From NCBI GenBank assembly GCA_002081555.1, contig MZNV01000033.1:23598-87597 (forward strand): a stretch of 64,000 bases of DNA, in the 5' to 3' direction. Positions within the stretch are counted from its first letter, which is position 1. Each line of letters starts with the position of its first letter. A model generated the notes under the pieces. The model did no database searches. It saw nothing but the letters and a program-made list of their open reading frames with translations, and had not been told where the DNA came from. Position numbers and translations under genes: made by a program. This DNA comes from Protostelium mycophagum (lineage: Eukaryota > Evosea > Variosea > Protosteliida > Protosteliaceae). Positions 50,906 to 61,874 of the stretch are shown here, in pieces.

Positions 50906-52002
50906 ATGAGATTGGCTCTCTCCGTTCTAGTGTTGCTGTCATTTGCCAGCTCAAAATCTGTCCTTGCCGATGAGGTCACGTTTGAAGATGCAAAGGCAAG
51001 ATTCCTGTTGTCATTGACCGCTGTTGGAACGGCCTCTCAGCTGAGATCATGGTATTCTGGTGGCCAGTGATGCCGACTGATGCGACACAGGAATTGCACA
51101 TTTTGCAGATGGCCGCAGACTCCAAAAGTGAAGATGACACACATGCTTGGAGCTTTCAACGACTCTCTTCACGGCTACGTTGGTTATACGCAAGATACAA
51201 GTGAGAAAGCAGAAGTGACGTCAAGTTGACATTCATCCAGTTGTCGTGGCGTACAGGGCGCTCAATAACACTCTGAATCTTTTAGAGAGCATGCTTTACT
51301 TTGGTGTTACGCCATTCCACAGCGCAATCCCCGAAGCCAAGGTACACTTTCATATTTAAGATCCAACAATAAAACAGTAAGGTTCACGTTGGTTTTTTGA
51401 ATTCATACCTGGCCGTACAAAAACAGACACGTGCAGCATTAGCTCAACTAACAAAAATGTTCCCTCGCCGACCAGTTACATTTGTTGGTATGTCCACAAA
51501 TTGGTACTTATCTGAAATGATTCAGGATATTCTTTTGGTGCACCATTAGCCACCATTGCTGCTGCTGACCACATCGTTCATGGTCTTATAGACAAGCAGA
51601 GAGTACAATTATGGACTTTTGGCTCTCCCAGGTTGGTTCATCATATTTCAAATAGATTCATTGAAACATGAAACTAAAATTAAAAATTAACATTTATAGA
51701 GTTGGAAATGAATTCTTCGCGAGATTTCTCTCTTCAAATTTGGGAAAATCTGTGCGTGTGACGAATGGAAGAGATATTGTCATACACGAACCACCAATTT
51801 CTTTAAACTTCCAACACGTCGACAATGAATATTTTTTGTACAACCGAAATGCAACCAAAATACACCGCTGTATACAGACCGAAGGTAAAAATGTAAAATG
51901 GTACGATTCTGATCTGGCTTAGACCCAAATTGTAGCAACCAATTCTGGTTCTTGAGTGTTGACGATCACCTCACTTATTTTAATGTGATAGAAAAGAATT
52001 GA
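50906..52002 (+). CDS. Secreted class 3 lipase
   Basis: ATG 50906 opens a signal peptide (MRLALSVLVLLSFASSKSVLA, given here without its last residues repeated). The first intron is 51052-51090, which joins QLRSW to NCTFCRWPQTPKVKM; both cysteines are typical of this family. The body follows the fungal-type class 3 (triacylglycerol) lipase order: HGYVGYTQDT, IVVAYRALNN, VHVGFLNSYLAV, the nucleophile elbow VGYSFGAPLA (G-x-S-x-G), LWTFGSPRVGNEFFARF, then the acid in TNGRDIVIHEPP and a late histidine in VDDHLTYFN. The usual (F/Y)RGT stretch that shapes the oxyanion hole reads YRALN, which is unusual. About 300 residues. It probably acts in food vacuoles or outside the cell on glycerides or phospholipids. 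The last exon uses donor GAAG|GTAAAA near 51883. Confidence 0.85.
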
Positions 52003-52082
52003 ATTAAATGAAATTCCACCAGTGGAACAATAAATTACAGCCTCAAAGACTTAAGAGATGTTTATTTTTGAGAGTCTGCAAT

Positions 52083-54703
52083 CTACAGTCCTTTCAACTT
52101 CATCACGAACTTGAGTATCTCTCCAAAGTTTGGAGAACCAAGACCAGAGACAGGGTCCCATCTGTTCACATGAGACAATAACCATAAATAATGATATCTT
52201 ACCCCTCCTCAGCAGTGTAGCCATACTTACAGCACAAGATTCCGTCACACTTGTTGTCTCCGGATGTGATATCGTTAAAAGTGGATGGCTGTGCCTTGGC
52301 CATCTGTATATGAGTGAGATATAGACATCACATACAAAAGATTACCTTGTACAAAAGGGGGTTCAGAAAACCAAGAGGTGTCTTTCCTTTGCTTAGAAGT
52401 GCATCATTGATCAAGTTGAATAATCCCGCAGAGGCAGGAGAACTTGCACTCGTTCCGCCGACGGCTAAAAACGGTCAGTATGGATTGATATGATGATATG
52501 ATTACATGTGTGACTGGTATTGCTAAGGTAGACGTCGTAATTGTTGCCGTTGAAGATGATATCCGGATATCCTCTTAGCTGAGGTGAGTAGGCCCATGAT
52601 GGAGGTGCTTTACTTCCCGCCTTCTCAACCCATTCTCTCACGGCGGCTGCTTGATATGGTTCTTGTGATTGGAAGTAACTGAATCCACCTCCTGTTGTGA
52701 AGACAGCCCCAGTGAGGGTGCTAGATACAATCTCAGAAGAGACTGTACTTCCATCTTTAGTTGTGAAGAACGAGGCCCCGACACTAACTTGCTTCAATAT
52801 TTACACCAAGTGAGAAGTGAAGGTACCTGGTGACAAAAGGGCTGCTCCCGGGCCAGATTGGGGCGAATACTGTATCCAAGGATTGGTTGAACGTGAAACC
52901 CTTGACGGTCACACCATTCAGAGTGACCGGTTTGATGTCTTCACAAGCGCACTTTGAGCTCAAAGGACCGACAAAGCTCAAGTCACACTGAGGATTGGCT
53001 TTGTACATCGCTTGGAATAATGGCCCCAGGGAGACTGAGCTCTCAATTGTGAAACACCCAGGTTGTGTTTCTCTCTGGCCAGTGGCTGGGTAATTGCATT
53101 GAGCTCCAAATCCGGTTATGGTTACTGCGGGGCAAGAAGTAGTGGAGTACAGGCAGGGCCCATTGGGACAGAACTATAACAATAAACATGTGGGTTCGAA
53201 GATATACACACCTTAACGTTCCCATCAAGCGGACAGTTGTATCCTGGTGCTCCATCATCACCGTCAGCAACAAAGACAGATACTCCAGTGGCACCAAACA
53301 ATTGGAACATGGTATCCGTGCGATTGACGTAGACTTCTCCCGTGTATCCAAGCTACAAGTGTTGAAGACGTATATCAAATATATCAATTACCTTTGGACA
53401 GTTGACCGGAGCGAAAATGCACTGGTGCATCTCAAACCAACCATAAGAGATGGAGTAGACTGTTGGCTTCCTTCCCTTGATCACTTTCTGTGCATCCACC
53501 AGAAACTGGAGAACCCAGTACCCATTGGGCTCTTGTACAAAGAATAGATCGGTACCTATATCTCATATTACTATTTATTATTGTTATATTCACTTACCTT
53601 CTGCCATTGCGGATATATACTGGACATCTAAGTCACTCTCGACAAAATCGGCGACCTTTTTGAGATGAGAACATGGATAATGAGAATAACATAATGAGCA
53701 TATTATAAGATAGTCTTCTCACTTGGTTGTCTGTCGGGCCGTAGTTGGTCACTGAAAAGTTGGCCAAGTTGTACGCCTCGCGGAACGTCTGTCAACTCTT
53801 AGTGAACTCTTGATGAATGCATAGGACCTCACCATAAGCGCGCCAAGATCATAACGATCATTGAAGGCAGCGATACCGTTGACAGTTCTGCGGCTGACAG
53901 TCTTCGAATTGGGAGGGACGTTGTAGAAATTCTTTAGCACAGAAGGAGTGACAACAAGGGGTTGTATAGAGGTGCCAGAGGTTCTGAAGGTGTCAAGACC
54001 AACCAAAGGCGTTGAGTGCCTACCTCTTCGCAGTAATGTGTCCGGAGGTGGCTGAAGTGATGAGCTCAGTCGCACCAGCAATGAAATGGATGCACTCATG
54101 GACCTCTGCGGGTACGGACATCTGAAAGATTCAATAAAAAGACACTGAGCTGCTTCACCTTTCCGTGGACTCTGAGAAGAGTGTGGCCAGCTGTGTGATG
54201 GTGCATCTTGAACTTGGCTTGTAAGATCTTCTCAGCGGTGAGCACATTCGTCCGGACCTAAGAACGTCTGAGTTTGATTTCCACTCACAAGGTCACTCAC
54301 GGTAAAATGATCGGTGTATTCTATGATTTTGGCTCGAGAGTATTGTTTCAACCAGTTGCGAACAACCTCCACATGTTCAGCTTTAGGGGCGATCAAGGCA
54401 TAAGCCTCCTCAGTTGTGAGAAATCGACCGTATTCAGGGCTGTCAGGGTCGCTCACAGCGTCGAACTTCTCTTTCAAACCAAACAGATTTTGGTGCCTGA
54501 AAAGAATCAATCGACAAAATGTCAATTGGTCGTGACTGTTACTTGAGAAAGACAGTGAATTCAACGGTGTGGAGGGAGACTCTGGTGTTATGATCTATTG
54601 TCCAGCCGTGAGGTAAGTCGTCGCGACCTCCAATCTCGATTCGGGAGGCCAGTGAGAAGGTCAAGGCGAAGAGGCATAGCAGTAAACGTGTGCGTGTCGC
54701 CAT
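52083..54703 (-). CDS. Sedolisin-family protease (tripeptidyl-peptidase 1-like, S53)
   Basis: A secreted or lysosomal acid serine-carboxyl protease that removes tripeptides or cuts internally. It starts with a signal peptide (MATRTRLLLCLFALTFSLA) followed by a pro-domain (LPHGWTIDHNTRVSLHTVEF, then DPDSPEYGRFLTTEEAYALI, which is the S-P-x-Y-G-x-x-L pattern of the family). The catalytic Glu and Asp are in VESDLDVQYISAM. An Asp for the oxyanion hole is likely in VFVADGDDGAPG. The nucleophile is in VGGTSASSPASAGL. The calcium site is FNDITSGDNKC followed by WDPVSGLGSPNF. About nine exons, all short introns. The protein ends LKFVMKLKGL. In amoebae such proteases digest food in endolysosomes. It runs tail-to-tail with the lipase gene, 80 bp between stops. 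Confidence 0.9.
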
Positions 54704-55034
54704 GCTTTTTCGTAAGTTTTTGTGATGTTGTCGCAATCAACACACGATGACGTCGACCTTCTACAACGAGTAACTTTTCGTCTTGTCCACGGAACCACGA
54801 TCCTTCACGAGAACTCTTACATCCATATACCGGAGATATTGAAAAGAATCAAAAAAACATCCAAATCTCCTGCCAAACCTCAGTTCATGATGACCCTAGA
54901 ATTTTACGTCGAAATTCGTTGGTCCTTCTGGTTGTAATTACTTTACTGACAATCTATAAATGTGTCGGCTCCAGTGTTAGAAAGTTGAAACACCAAATGA
55001 TTTGGTTTTGTTGTTTATTTCCAATGATGTGCTA
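54704..55034. other. Spacer between sedolisin start and presenilin stop
   Basis: This 331-bp stretch must hold the sedolisin promoter and the presenilin 3' end. One + strand open frame (54722-54937) has no motif and is probably chance. Confidence 0.4.
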
Positions 55035-56515
55035 TTACACGAAGATTGGGTTGAATGATAAATTTACAATGAAAGGGTATAGGAAGAATGATGTGGCAAA
55101 GTAGAAGATGATTCCCAACGCGATGGAGATGGGAAGAGCGGGTAGAGCCTTTCTGAATATCGCCAACAATAAGAGGGTGCAGAACAATCCCTGGAATATT
55201 CAGCTTCGTGTCATCCTTGGAGGTTGTCATACCGTGATGATGGCAAAAAAACAGGTGAAAACTGTGATCATGTTGAACATGGCAGCTCTTCCTATAAGTA
55301 CACTGTAGAATACAAAATCACCCAGACCAAGCTTAACGCCCTTTCTCCCTGTTATATTTCAGAACCAAAATAGAATGATGATGAATACTGACTTGATTGT
55401 TCTGGCATCTGTATCTCTTTATCCGCCATCATCATATAGACTGAGGCATTATACAACAATGCGGGTATGGGCTCTTTCCTCTCTTGTGCAAGATTAACCA
55501 ACATCTTCAATGGTCCTTTTGGACACAACACCGCGATCAGATCTGTCCCATTGTGAACATTCTGATAAAATCGCATGGATTACTCACCATATATAGCAAT
55601 GAGTGCTAATATCGTGAATGTTGTCCACTCAGGAAGTCTTGTGAAAAATATAGCCTTTATAAATGTGAGATGATGATGGAATTGAATTCCTCACCATCAG
55701 TCCGCCGATGAGAATGAGGTAGGTCTGATTCACTTTGGTGGGGCCGTGCCAGAATACAGTCAGTACTCCGACAACGGAAAAGTTCCACAAACAGAAGGTG
55801 AATGTAATCCAATCCAAAGGCAGATTATACGCCTGAAGCAAAAGACTAGCTCAATTAAATATTCTTCTTTTAATCTACGTTGTACATGAAGATGTGACTT
55901 ACTAGGCAAGTACACCACCAAAGACACCAAACATCATCACAGAAGAGGTGATAAGCCAACCATAAAGAATCTGAAGACGTGAGTAGCTACATGTGAAAAG
56001 ACTCTCACCTTATAACATCTATACTTATATAATATAACAAAGATAATGGTGACCACAGTGATGAGAGCGACAAATATGAGTGCATTAAGAAGGGCCCCTC
56101 CGAATTTCAAGAGATTCGAATCGCTGGCTGCTAAATTCAGAAAAGGAACATCACAAAAACGTTTAATCTTGCCTGATTCATTATAGACCATATATACAGG
56201 TGAGGCACTGACTGTATAAGCAACAGCGGAGATAGAGACTGTCTTAACAGCCCATATGACAAAAAGCATGGTGATGGAGACAGGCTTCAAAATAGTTAAA
56301 ATTGTCTCCGATTGATACTCCAAATCCTCCTCTTCATCATCTTCTTCCTCTTCTCTTGTAGGTTGTATCGTCTGCTGTTCTACTGCCCTCGTTTGAAAAA
56401 GTCTATCTTCATCAAGAAGCCGAACTTGTTCGGTCCTCCCATTTGGATAATCTTCAGGCTTCAATGATTTTTATGGAGGACAACACTCACCCTCCAACTC
56501 CTCGACACTGCTCAT
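55035..56515 (-). CDS. Presenilin, catalytic subunit of gamma-secretase
   Basis: An intramembrane aspartyl protease with multiple spans. The first exon is only 25 bp (56515-56491, MSSVEELE), joined to [13 protein letters not shown]. An acidic N terminus ([16 protein letters not shown]) leads to span 1, [19 protein letters not shown]. Later parts are [20 protein letters not shown], then the first catalytic Asp in [21 protein letters not shown] (with YD split by an intron), the large loop [13 protein letters not shown], the second catalytic motif [16 protein letters not shown] (GxGD), and the PAL motif in [13 protein letters not shown]. Both aspartates are present, so it should be active. The hydrophilic loop between the two catalytic spans is short compared with animals. 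Presenilin works with nicastrin, APH1 and PEN2, none of which is in this window. In amoebae it also has roles in phagocytosis and development. Confidence 0.93.
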
Positions 56516-56610
56516 CTGGTCTGAAGCAAAAATGTTGCGGTTGTTATTTTGTGAGTGGTGTGCGTCTGTGAAACTTACGTACTGTTGATCTCTGTGCTTT
56601 TCACAAAAGG

Positions 56611-57185
56611 ATGAACAAGGTCAAGGCGATCGAGAAGATTAATGAACAAGAAATACGACGTGGACTAGCTGGAACGGCGGGCTCTTGGCATGATAGGTGA
56701 GTGAACACAAAGCTGCTTTTGCTGATGATTTCAGATATAAAGACAGTGCATACATATATGTTGGTGGATTGGATTTTAATTTCACAGAAGGAGACATCAT
56801 TTGTGTCTTCTCACAATATGGCGATATAGTGGACATCAATCTGGTCAAAGATGCTGATGGCGTCTCGAAAGGATTTTGTTTTTTGTGCTACAGAAATCAA
56901 AAGAGCACTGTCTTGGCTGTAGACAATTTTAACGGCATTAAACTCGCTGGAAGAACAATTCGGGTGGATCATTGCGAGTATAAACATAGGTGAGACTTTC
57001 AATTACACATAGAACAGACATAACTCCCCCCTAGGTTAGAAGAGGAGAAGAAAGATCGGAAGAGACAGACACCAGAAGAGGAAGGGCAGGGCCGATCTGA
57101 CAGACATGGTAGACATGATAGAGGAGAAAGACATGGTAGAGAGGAGAGATATGAGAGCTCACGGAGTGATAAAAGAAGAGGGTGA
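56611..57185 (+). CDS. RBMX2 / Ist3-type U2 snRNP splicing factor
   Basis: Three exons (56611-56696, 56735-56989, 57035-57185) give 163 residues. [19 protein letters not shown] at the start is the conserved N-terminal helix of RBMX2 and yeast Ist3/Snu17. An RRM follows with RNP2 AYIYVGGL and RNP1 SKGFCFLCY, then [16 protein letters not shown]. The typical D-H-(V/C)-x-x-Y-K end leads to a charged RS/RG-like tail rich in Arg, Glu, His and Gly. In yeast this protein forms the RES complex with Bud13 and Pml1 and acts in spliceosome activation and pre-mRNA retention. A genome with this many tiny introns depends on such factors. It starts 95 bp from the presenilin start on the other strand, suggesting a shared promoter. 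Confidence 0.9.
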
Positions 57186-57325
57186 TCTGTCATTTGTAAT
57201 CTTCATGAAACAAAATCGATAAGGTTCAATGATGTACAATCTGTAAAGAGTACACAAACAACTTCGAGTCTTATTTTAGACATGAGTTGTGAGCCGCAGC
57301 TGAAGGATCAAGATTTATTGTTCCT

Positions 57326-58820
57326 TCAACCTCCGAGGAATTTCTTGCAGTACTCATACGTCACGAAACTGATACTGATGGCTGGTACCACCTATTGTCT
57401 CTTATTAAGCAAGAGAGTTTATTGGCATACCTTGAGGTAATTTGGAATGAGACCTTTGTAGAAACCTCTGGGACCTTCGTGCCGCCACATTGTCCTGACA
57501 GCATTGATTGTATTACCGTATACTGGGTGATCAGGACTGAATCCCTGCATCTGCATCTTGCGTCGCAACACGTCACAAGGATACGTAACTGTGATACGTC
57601 AGTTGATGCATTTGTATAATGCACGATGATAATAATTCATTCAAAATCCCCATCTAACAGCAATATTTCTTAAAGACGAAGATTGAATGAAAAGTAACTC
57701 ACTGGTCTGTGCAATGGCGCCAGCAGCACCTCCACAAGTTAGCAGTTGCACAGTGGTGGGCTCTGGGGATATGTTTGATTTTACGAAGGCCTTCATTGTC
57801 TCATATGTCATAAAATTCAGGCCGACATAAGGGGCAACACCCTAAGATTAGATTAATCAATTTTAATATATAAGAGATTAGATTAATCTATTTCAACCCC
57901 TCTATCATCCACAATCAACCTTTCTCAAAATAATATGAATGAAATATTTTTTTATTGAAAAATAAACAAAATTTTCAAGAGATAAAATGACTTACGAGTA
58001 CAGTGGCGGTGACACCCTTGAATAATGCACCGACTCCCTCACCCCTAACGATAGTTAACCAGGCGTCTACAATGCCCTTGTACTGAGGATTTGTAGTGCT
58101 CTGTACAGAGAGCCTCGTTCTTATCAAGTCGAGGGGATAAGTCACGACGACACTGACAATCCCAGCCAGAGCTCCTGATCTCATGTTAAGCACTCATCCA
58201 CATCTTTTCATTGCGTGATATAAAAATAATTTGGATTGAAATGTGAATTCACATCAAGTAATAAATATTAATAAAAGTGACTGACCTGCATTGAGACGGT
58301 TGAGAGGAGTAAGATCCTTCTCTCCTTCTTTGATCAACATCCTCTTGAATTGTTCAAAAGCAGCAAATTGAGCTGCAGAGTATGGGACAATTCGGACGAT
58401 GTTGGTTCCATTTCCTTTGAAGTACCCACGCCAACCTTCATCTGTGTACATTTTTTTCAAAGATCCACTAATGGAGATGTATTCCTTATTATTTGCGGGT
58501 TGGACCTATTTCTATGAGAACATCATCATCTTTAAGTACGGCATTATCAATGAGAAATCATTCATTTGTTACGCGACACATTCGTTGTCAAGAACACGAT
58601 TCGATGGTATAGAAGGGGCTGTGTCAGGACTGAAAAATTGTACCTGAAATAAAATCTTGAGTCTTTCTAAAGGTGAGACACTGGTTCTTGAGACAGCACC
58701 AGCTATACCTCCGGCGAGAAAATGCTTGGAAGACTCTATGAGAATGTTTAATTTTCTATTTTTTTGCTTCTCTTCTTTTTGTGGTGGTTGTGCCGTGGCG
58801 GCAGTAGATGATTGTGTCAT
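57326..58820 (-). CDS. Mitochondrial carrier protein (SLC25 family)
   Basis: About 310 residues from ATG 58820 (MTQSSTAATAQ). Three repeats each have the P-x-(D/E)-x-x-(K/R) signature: SPLERLKILFQVQ, YPLDLIRTRLSVQ and YPCDVLRRKMQMQG. Each is followed by a G-x-x-(G/A)-x-(Y/F)-(K/R)-G motif: GWRGYFKGNGTNIVRI, GVGALFKGVTATVL and GPRGFYKGLIPNYLKV. The pattern SPLERLK with RGYFKGNGTN is typical of SLC25A42/Leu5 (coenzyme A), ATP-Mg/Pi and ADP/ATP-like groups. No EF-hands are present, so it is not a calcium-regulated carrier. Coenzyme A or an adenine nucleotide is the most likely cargo, by inference. It ends YCKKFLGG. Intron after LKILFQVQ is long (about 140 bp). Confidence 0.9.
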
Positions 58821-59038
58821 GACGTGGCGTTAGATCAGGGAAGATCTCCTCTTGCTGCAGTCCTGACGTTCAGAGCCTGCCGATGATTCCGAAACTCATC
58901 TCTCTCAGGATTTTCCACTCTACAATTGAACACGAGTTTTCTGCACCAAAATATTTTACAGACACATCACTGCTTTAATGTTCTCCTCTCTCTCAATAGG
59001 TAATATTTCCAGATGATTCCACATAAATTATGGAGGTT

Positions 59039-60285
59039 CTAAAAGATATTATAATTTATTGGGGGAATATTTCTGGCTTTCTCGATCCAATACTTGTCTA
59101 TATCAGGAGCAAAATTCGGCTCATCTTCAATATCTTCCTCTTCGGAGATGACCATTTCTTCCTTGTCTATATTTTGGCTCTCTTCGAGCCTTTCCTCCTC
59201 TATAATTGCATGATCACCTTCCGATGAGAACCACAATTGCACTTCTAATTCATCTTGCTCAGCATAGAAATTGTCAGCTTCATTGGTATCCTGATACAAT
59301 CAATCTCGATGGAATATAAATCACATACAGGGGTGACACGCTGAAATTGGGATGGGGTGGGTTGTGTCATTTCCACAGCCGATGCTCTCCAACCTAAATA
59401 TTGTCATCTCCATATGTTTAGATTTATTACCTGGTAGTGAATCTAAAATTGCATTTTGTGAGGCCGAAATAAAGCAATCATCTTCATCCATAAACTATCC
59501 ATCAAAATGGGGTATTTCATTTCAATCTCACCTTTGGGAGGTCTTTCTTTTGGACTGGATGATTGAATTGAGGCCTCGGTCTTCTCTTTGGTTCTCTTTT
59601 GTAAATTAATTCCTCTGCTTCCTGCAATAATGCCTCTGTGCGATCTCAACTTTGCACAAGTTACAAATATTGTACCTTGGTCTTGGGAGTAACTGATATC
59701 TTTCCTTATCATATTGTCTATCTTGGCTATGATCTGTGGATAATTTGTGATATAATCTGTTCCTTTGGGTGGGTACGCTCCTTGCATCCCGATCACTCTG
59801 AACCTATTCCCCTTAACATATATACCGTCTTTGTAAGAGCATACTTCTGGATAAAGAACAGAAAGTCAGAGAGATTCTTCGAGAATAAGATGGAATATTC
59901 TTGTAGTGATATGGCCGTGCCTGAAATCGTCGTGTTGGATCCTCTGTACACTCCCAATCAGATTGAAAGCAGAACAGTGATGACTTCCTCCAAGGAAGGT
60001 TTATGGTGTAAATAGAAAAACCTTACCTTGGCCTTGTGTTGGCATTTCTTAGAAGAAAAGATCTCACCCACGCCTTCCCATCTGTGATCGAAATGTAACC
60101 TAATCGGTCTTGAGCAGTAGGTAACGACCAGAGCTATGGAATGAATGATTAATCAATCTCCATGGAAATTGGAGACATGCCTCTTGTATCTGTGCCACAT
60201 TACTCTCGCAACTGTCTTTGACAATTTCCTCAATGATCCAGGGTTCTACTCTCTCCAAAAAATGTTTTTGTTGGGTTTGCCGCAT
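59039..60285 (-). CDS. Unknown protein with a possible TPP1/ACD-like OB fold
   Basis: Starts at ATG 60285 (MRQTQQKHFL). Seven or more short exons. The first part reads VEPWIIEEIVKDS, then QIQEA, LGYISITDGKAWVRSFLL and SGTAISLQEYSILF. An aromatic-Pro-Trp-Ile start followed by a strand with I-(S/T)-D-G-x-x-x-V-R-x-x-L and G-x-x-I-x-L-x-x-Y is how the OB fold of the telomere protein TPP1 (ACD) begins. The rest has DGIYVKGNRFRVIGMQGAYP, then a basic stretch (YKREPKRRPRPQF) and an acidic tail (EEEDIEDEPNFAPDIDKYW). The GC-type donor after QIQEA and the join near 59830 are uncertain. The family assignment is a hypothesis from pattern only. No other telomere gene is nearby. Confidence 0.4.
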
Positions 60286-60924
60286 GATGTGTTGTGTGAG
60301 GTCAGTCAATTGTGATTCCAACACCAAGTCATTTGTCTCAAATATTAGTATTATACTGAAAAACTTGAGTTGAAAGCCAAAAATTCGAGTAAATTTAATA
60401 ATTTTTACATATAAAAAGCTGTTACTATTTGACATCATTTTTTTTGGAAAATTGCAAAACTGGGCTGGATATTTTGACAAAATGTTTAAATTTTATAAGA
60501 ACTTTGCTATTAAAAAAAATATGACAAATACAGGATATGTCTCTGTTGCAGCACACTGCATTCTATCAGTCCACCAAAAATACTTCAGTCTCTCAGACAG
60601 CAGCAAGATGTATTCCCATGAATTTTCTATAATACCCTCTTTTTATATAATAAACATAAAGACAAAAGAGTTCTTGTAGGTGTATGGCCATCAATATACT
60701 CTGTGATGATTCAAGATGTGAGGATCACCACATCTGACTGGGAGGCATCACAACATCAAGGAGCTCCTCGAGTCTTGAAGGTGAATATTATTGTAAAGCC
60801 TAATTACTTACGTGAACAGGAAACAGAGCTTCATCTTTTGGATATCTGGAACAATTCGAGAGTAGAATACGCCAAGGATCGTTTCACACTATCCATCATC
60901 TTTATCATCATCTGTTTGTGATTG
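60286..60924 (+). other. Divergent spacer with possible small exons on the + strand
   Basis: The + strand from ATG 60706 can encode MIQDVRITTSDWEAS...APRVLK, joined across a 39-bp GT-AG intron to ETELHLLDIWNNSRVEYAKD. Splicing is plausible and codon use looks coding, but I cannot join it cleanly to the F-box gene and recognise no domain. These may be upstream exons of the F-box gene. The rest is AT-rich promoter sequence. Confidence 0.35.
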
Positions 60925-61861
60925 ATGATGGATCACAACTACAAAGACATTTCCATCAATGGTGCGAAAGAGGTAAAGCTCTCGCAATGTGTGTCCGATT
61001 AATTGTCAGTCCCTGTTCGATTGACACTTTAATGTTGCCAGGTGGTGATCACAAGGAATCCTTTATATGGTAGGAACTTGGAATACAGAAATCCCTTATT
61101 CATGAGACCGAGGAAGCTGTGTTCAGGGTACACCTCCACTGCTTCCTCTACTTGCGGCTCAGATCGAGAATGGTGAGTGATGGAGAGCTGATCCTTCTGT
61201 TGTCCTTTCAATTAATTTTGGGTGTGACTCCATTGTTTCCCTTAGTTTAACAAACTGTGTAATTTCAAGCTGCTGGACTTTGAGGGCTGATCTTTGCTAA
61301 ATAAATTCAATTTATTCTAGTTCTGACAGCGAAGAATGTCGAGAGACGGAGGTGGTGCACCTGAACCCTGTATATAGATCCAATATCCCATTATTCAATC
61401 GTATATTCCTACATAAATCAAAGCATCAGGTGATTCTTGACTGTATGGCTTTATATATTGAGATGTATATAGATATACGGGGTGCAGGTGTGTTTCATGG
61501 ACGAATTACCTTCAGAATTGAAATTGAATATTGCCTCAAATTTAGACCACAGAAGTCTTTGCAGGATGAGTAGAGTTTCAACGGAATGGAACAGGATATG
61601 TAATGAGATGGCTCTGTGGCAAGCTCTCTGCTTAGGGTGATCATGAATAGAAAGAAAATTATTCATTTGGTTAGTGAATGGGGAGTGACGACAGCAACAC
61701 CGCGGGGGACACTGATACACTCATCACTGAGGGCTTCCCAAATAGTAAATGTCAACAGAGCAAATGTCGATTGGAAGAATATATTCAGGCGTACCCGATG
61801 TCAGAGTATAACCAATCAATATAAACTGACGTATCCCAGTAGAAATTCGGTTTGTGGATGA
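60925..61861 (+). CDS. F-box protein
   Basis: Reads MMDHNYKDISINGAKEV, then VVITRNPLYGRNLEYRN, a Ser/Cys-rich linker, then the F-box: MDELPSELKLNIASNLDHRS followed by LCRMSRVSTEWNRICNEMAL and WQALCL. All key F-box positions (L-P-x-E-L, I-x-x-x-L, S-L-C-x-x-x-x-V-x-x-x-W, L-W) are present. After it come EWGV and VDWKNIFRR, common just after F-boxes. Such proteins bring substrates to SCF ubiquitin ligases through Skp1. No substrate-binding repeat (WD40, LRR, Kelch) is seen. One intron (from about 61185) is about 130 bp. The start may lie further upstream. If the frame is spliced across 61840 it continues into the Ras-like gene next door. Confidence 0.72.
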
Positions 61862-61874
61862 TTCAATACCAAAG

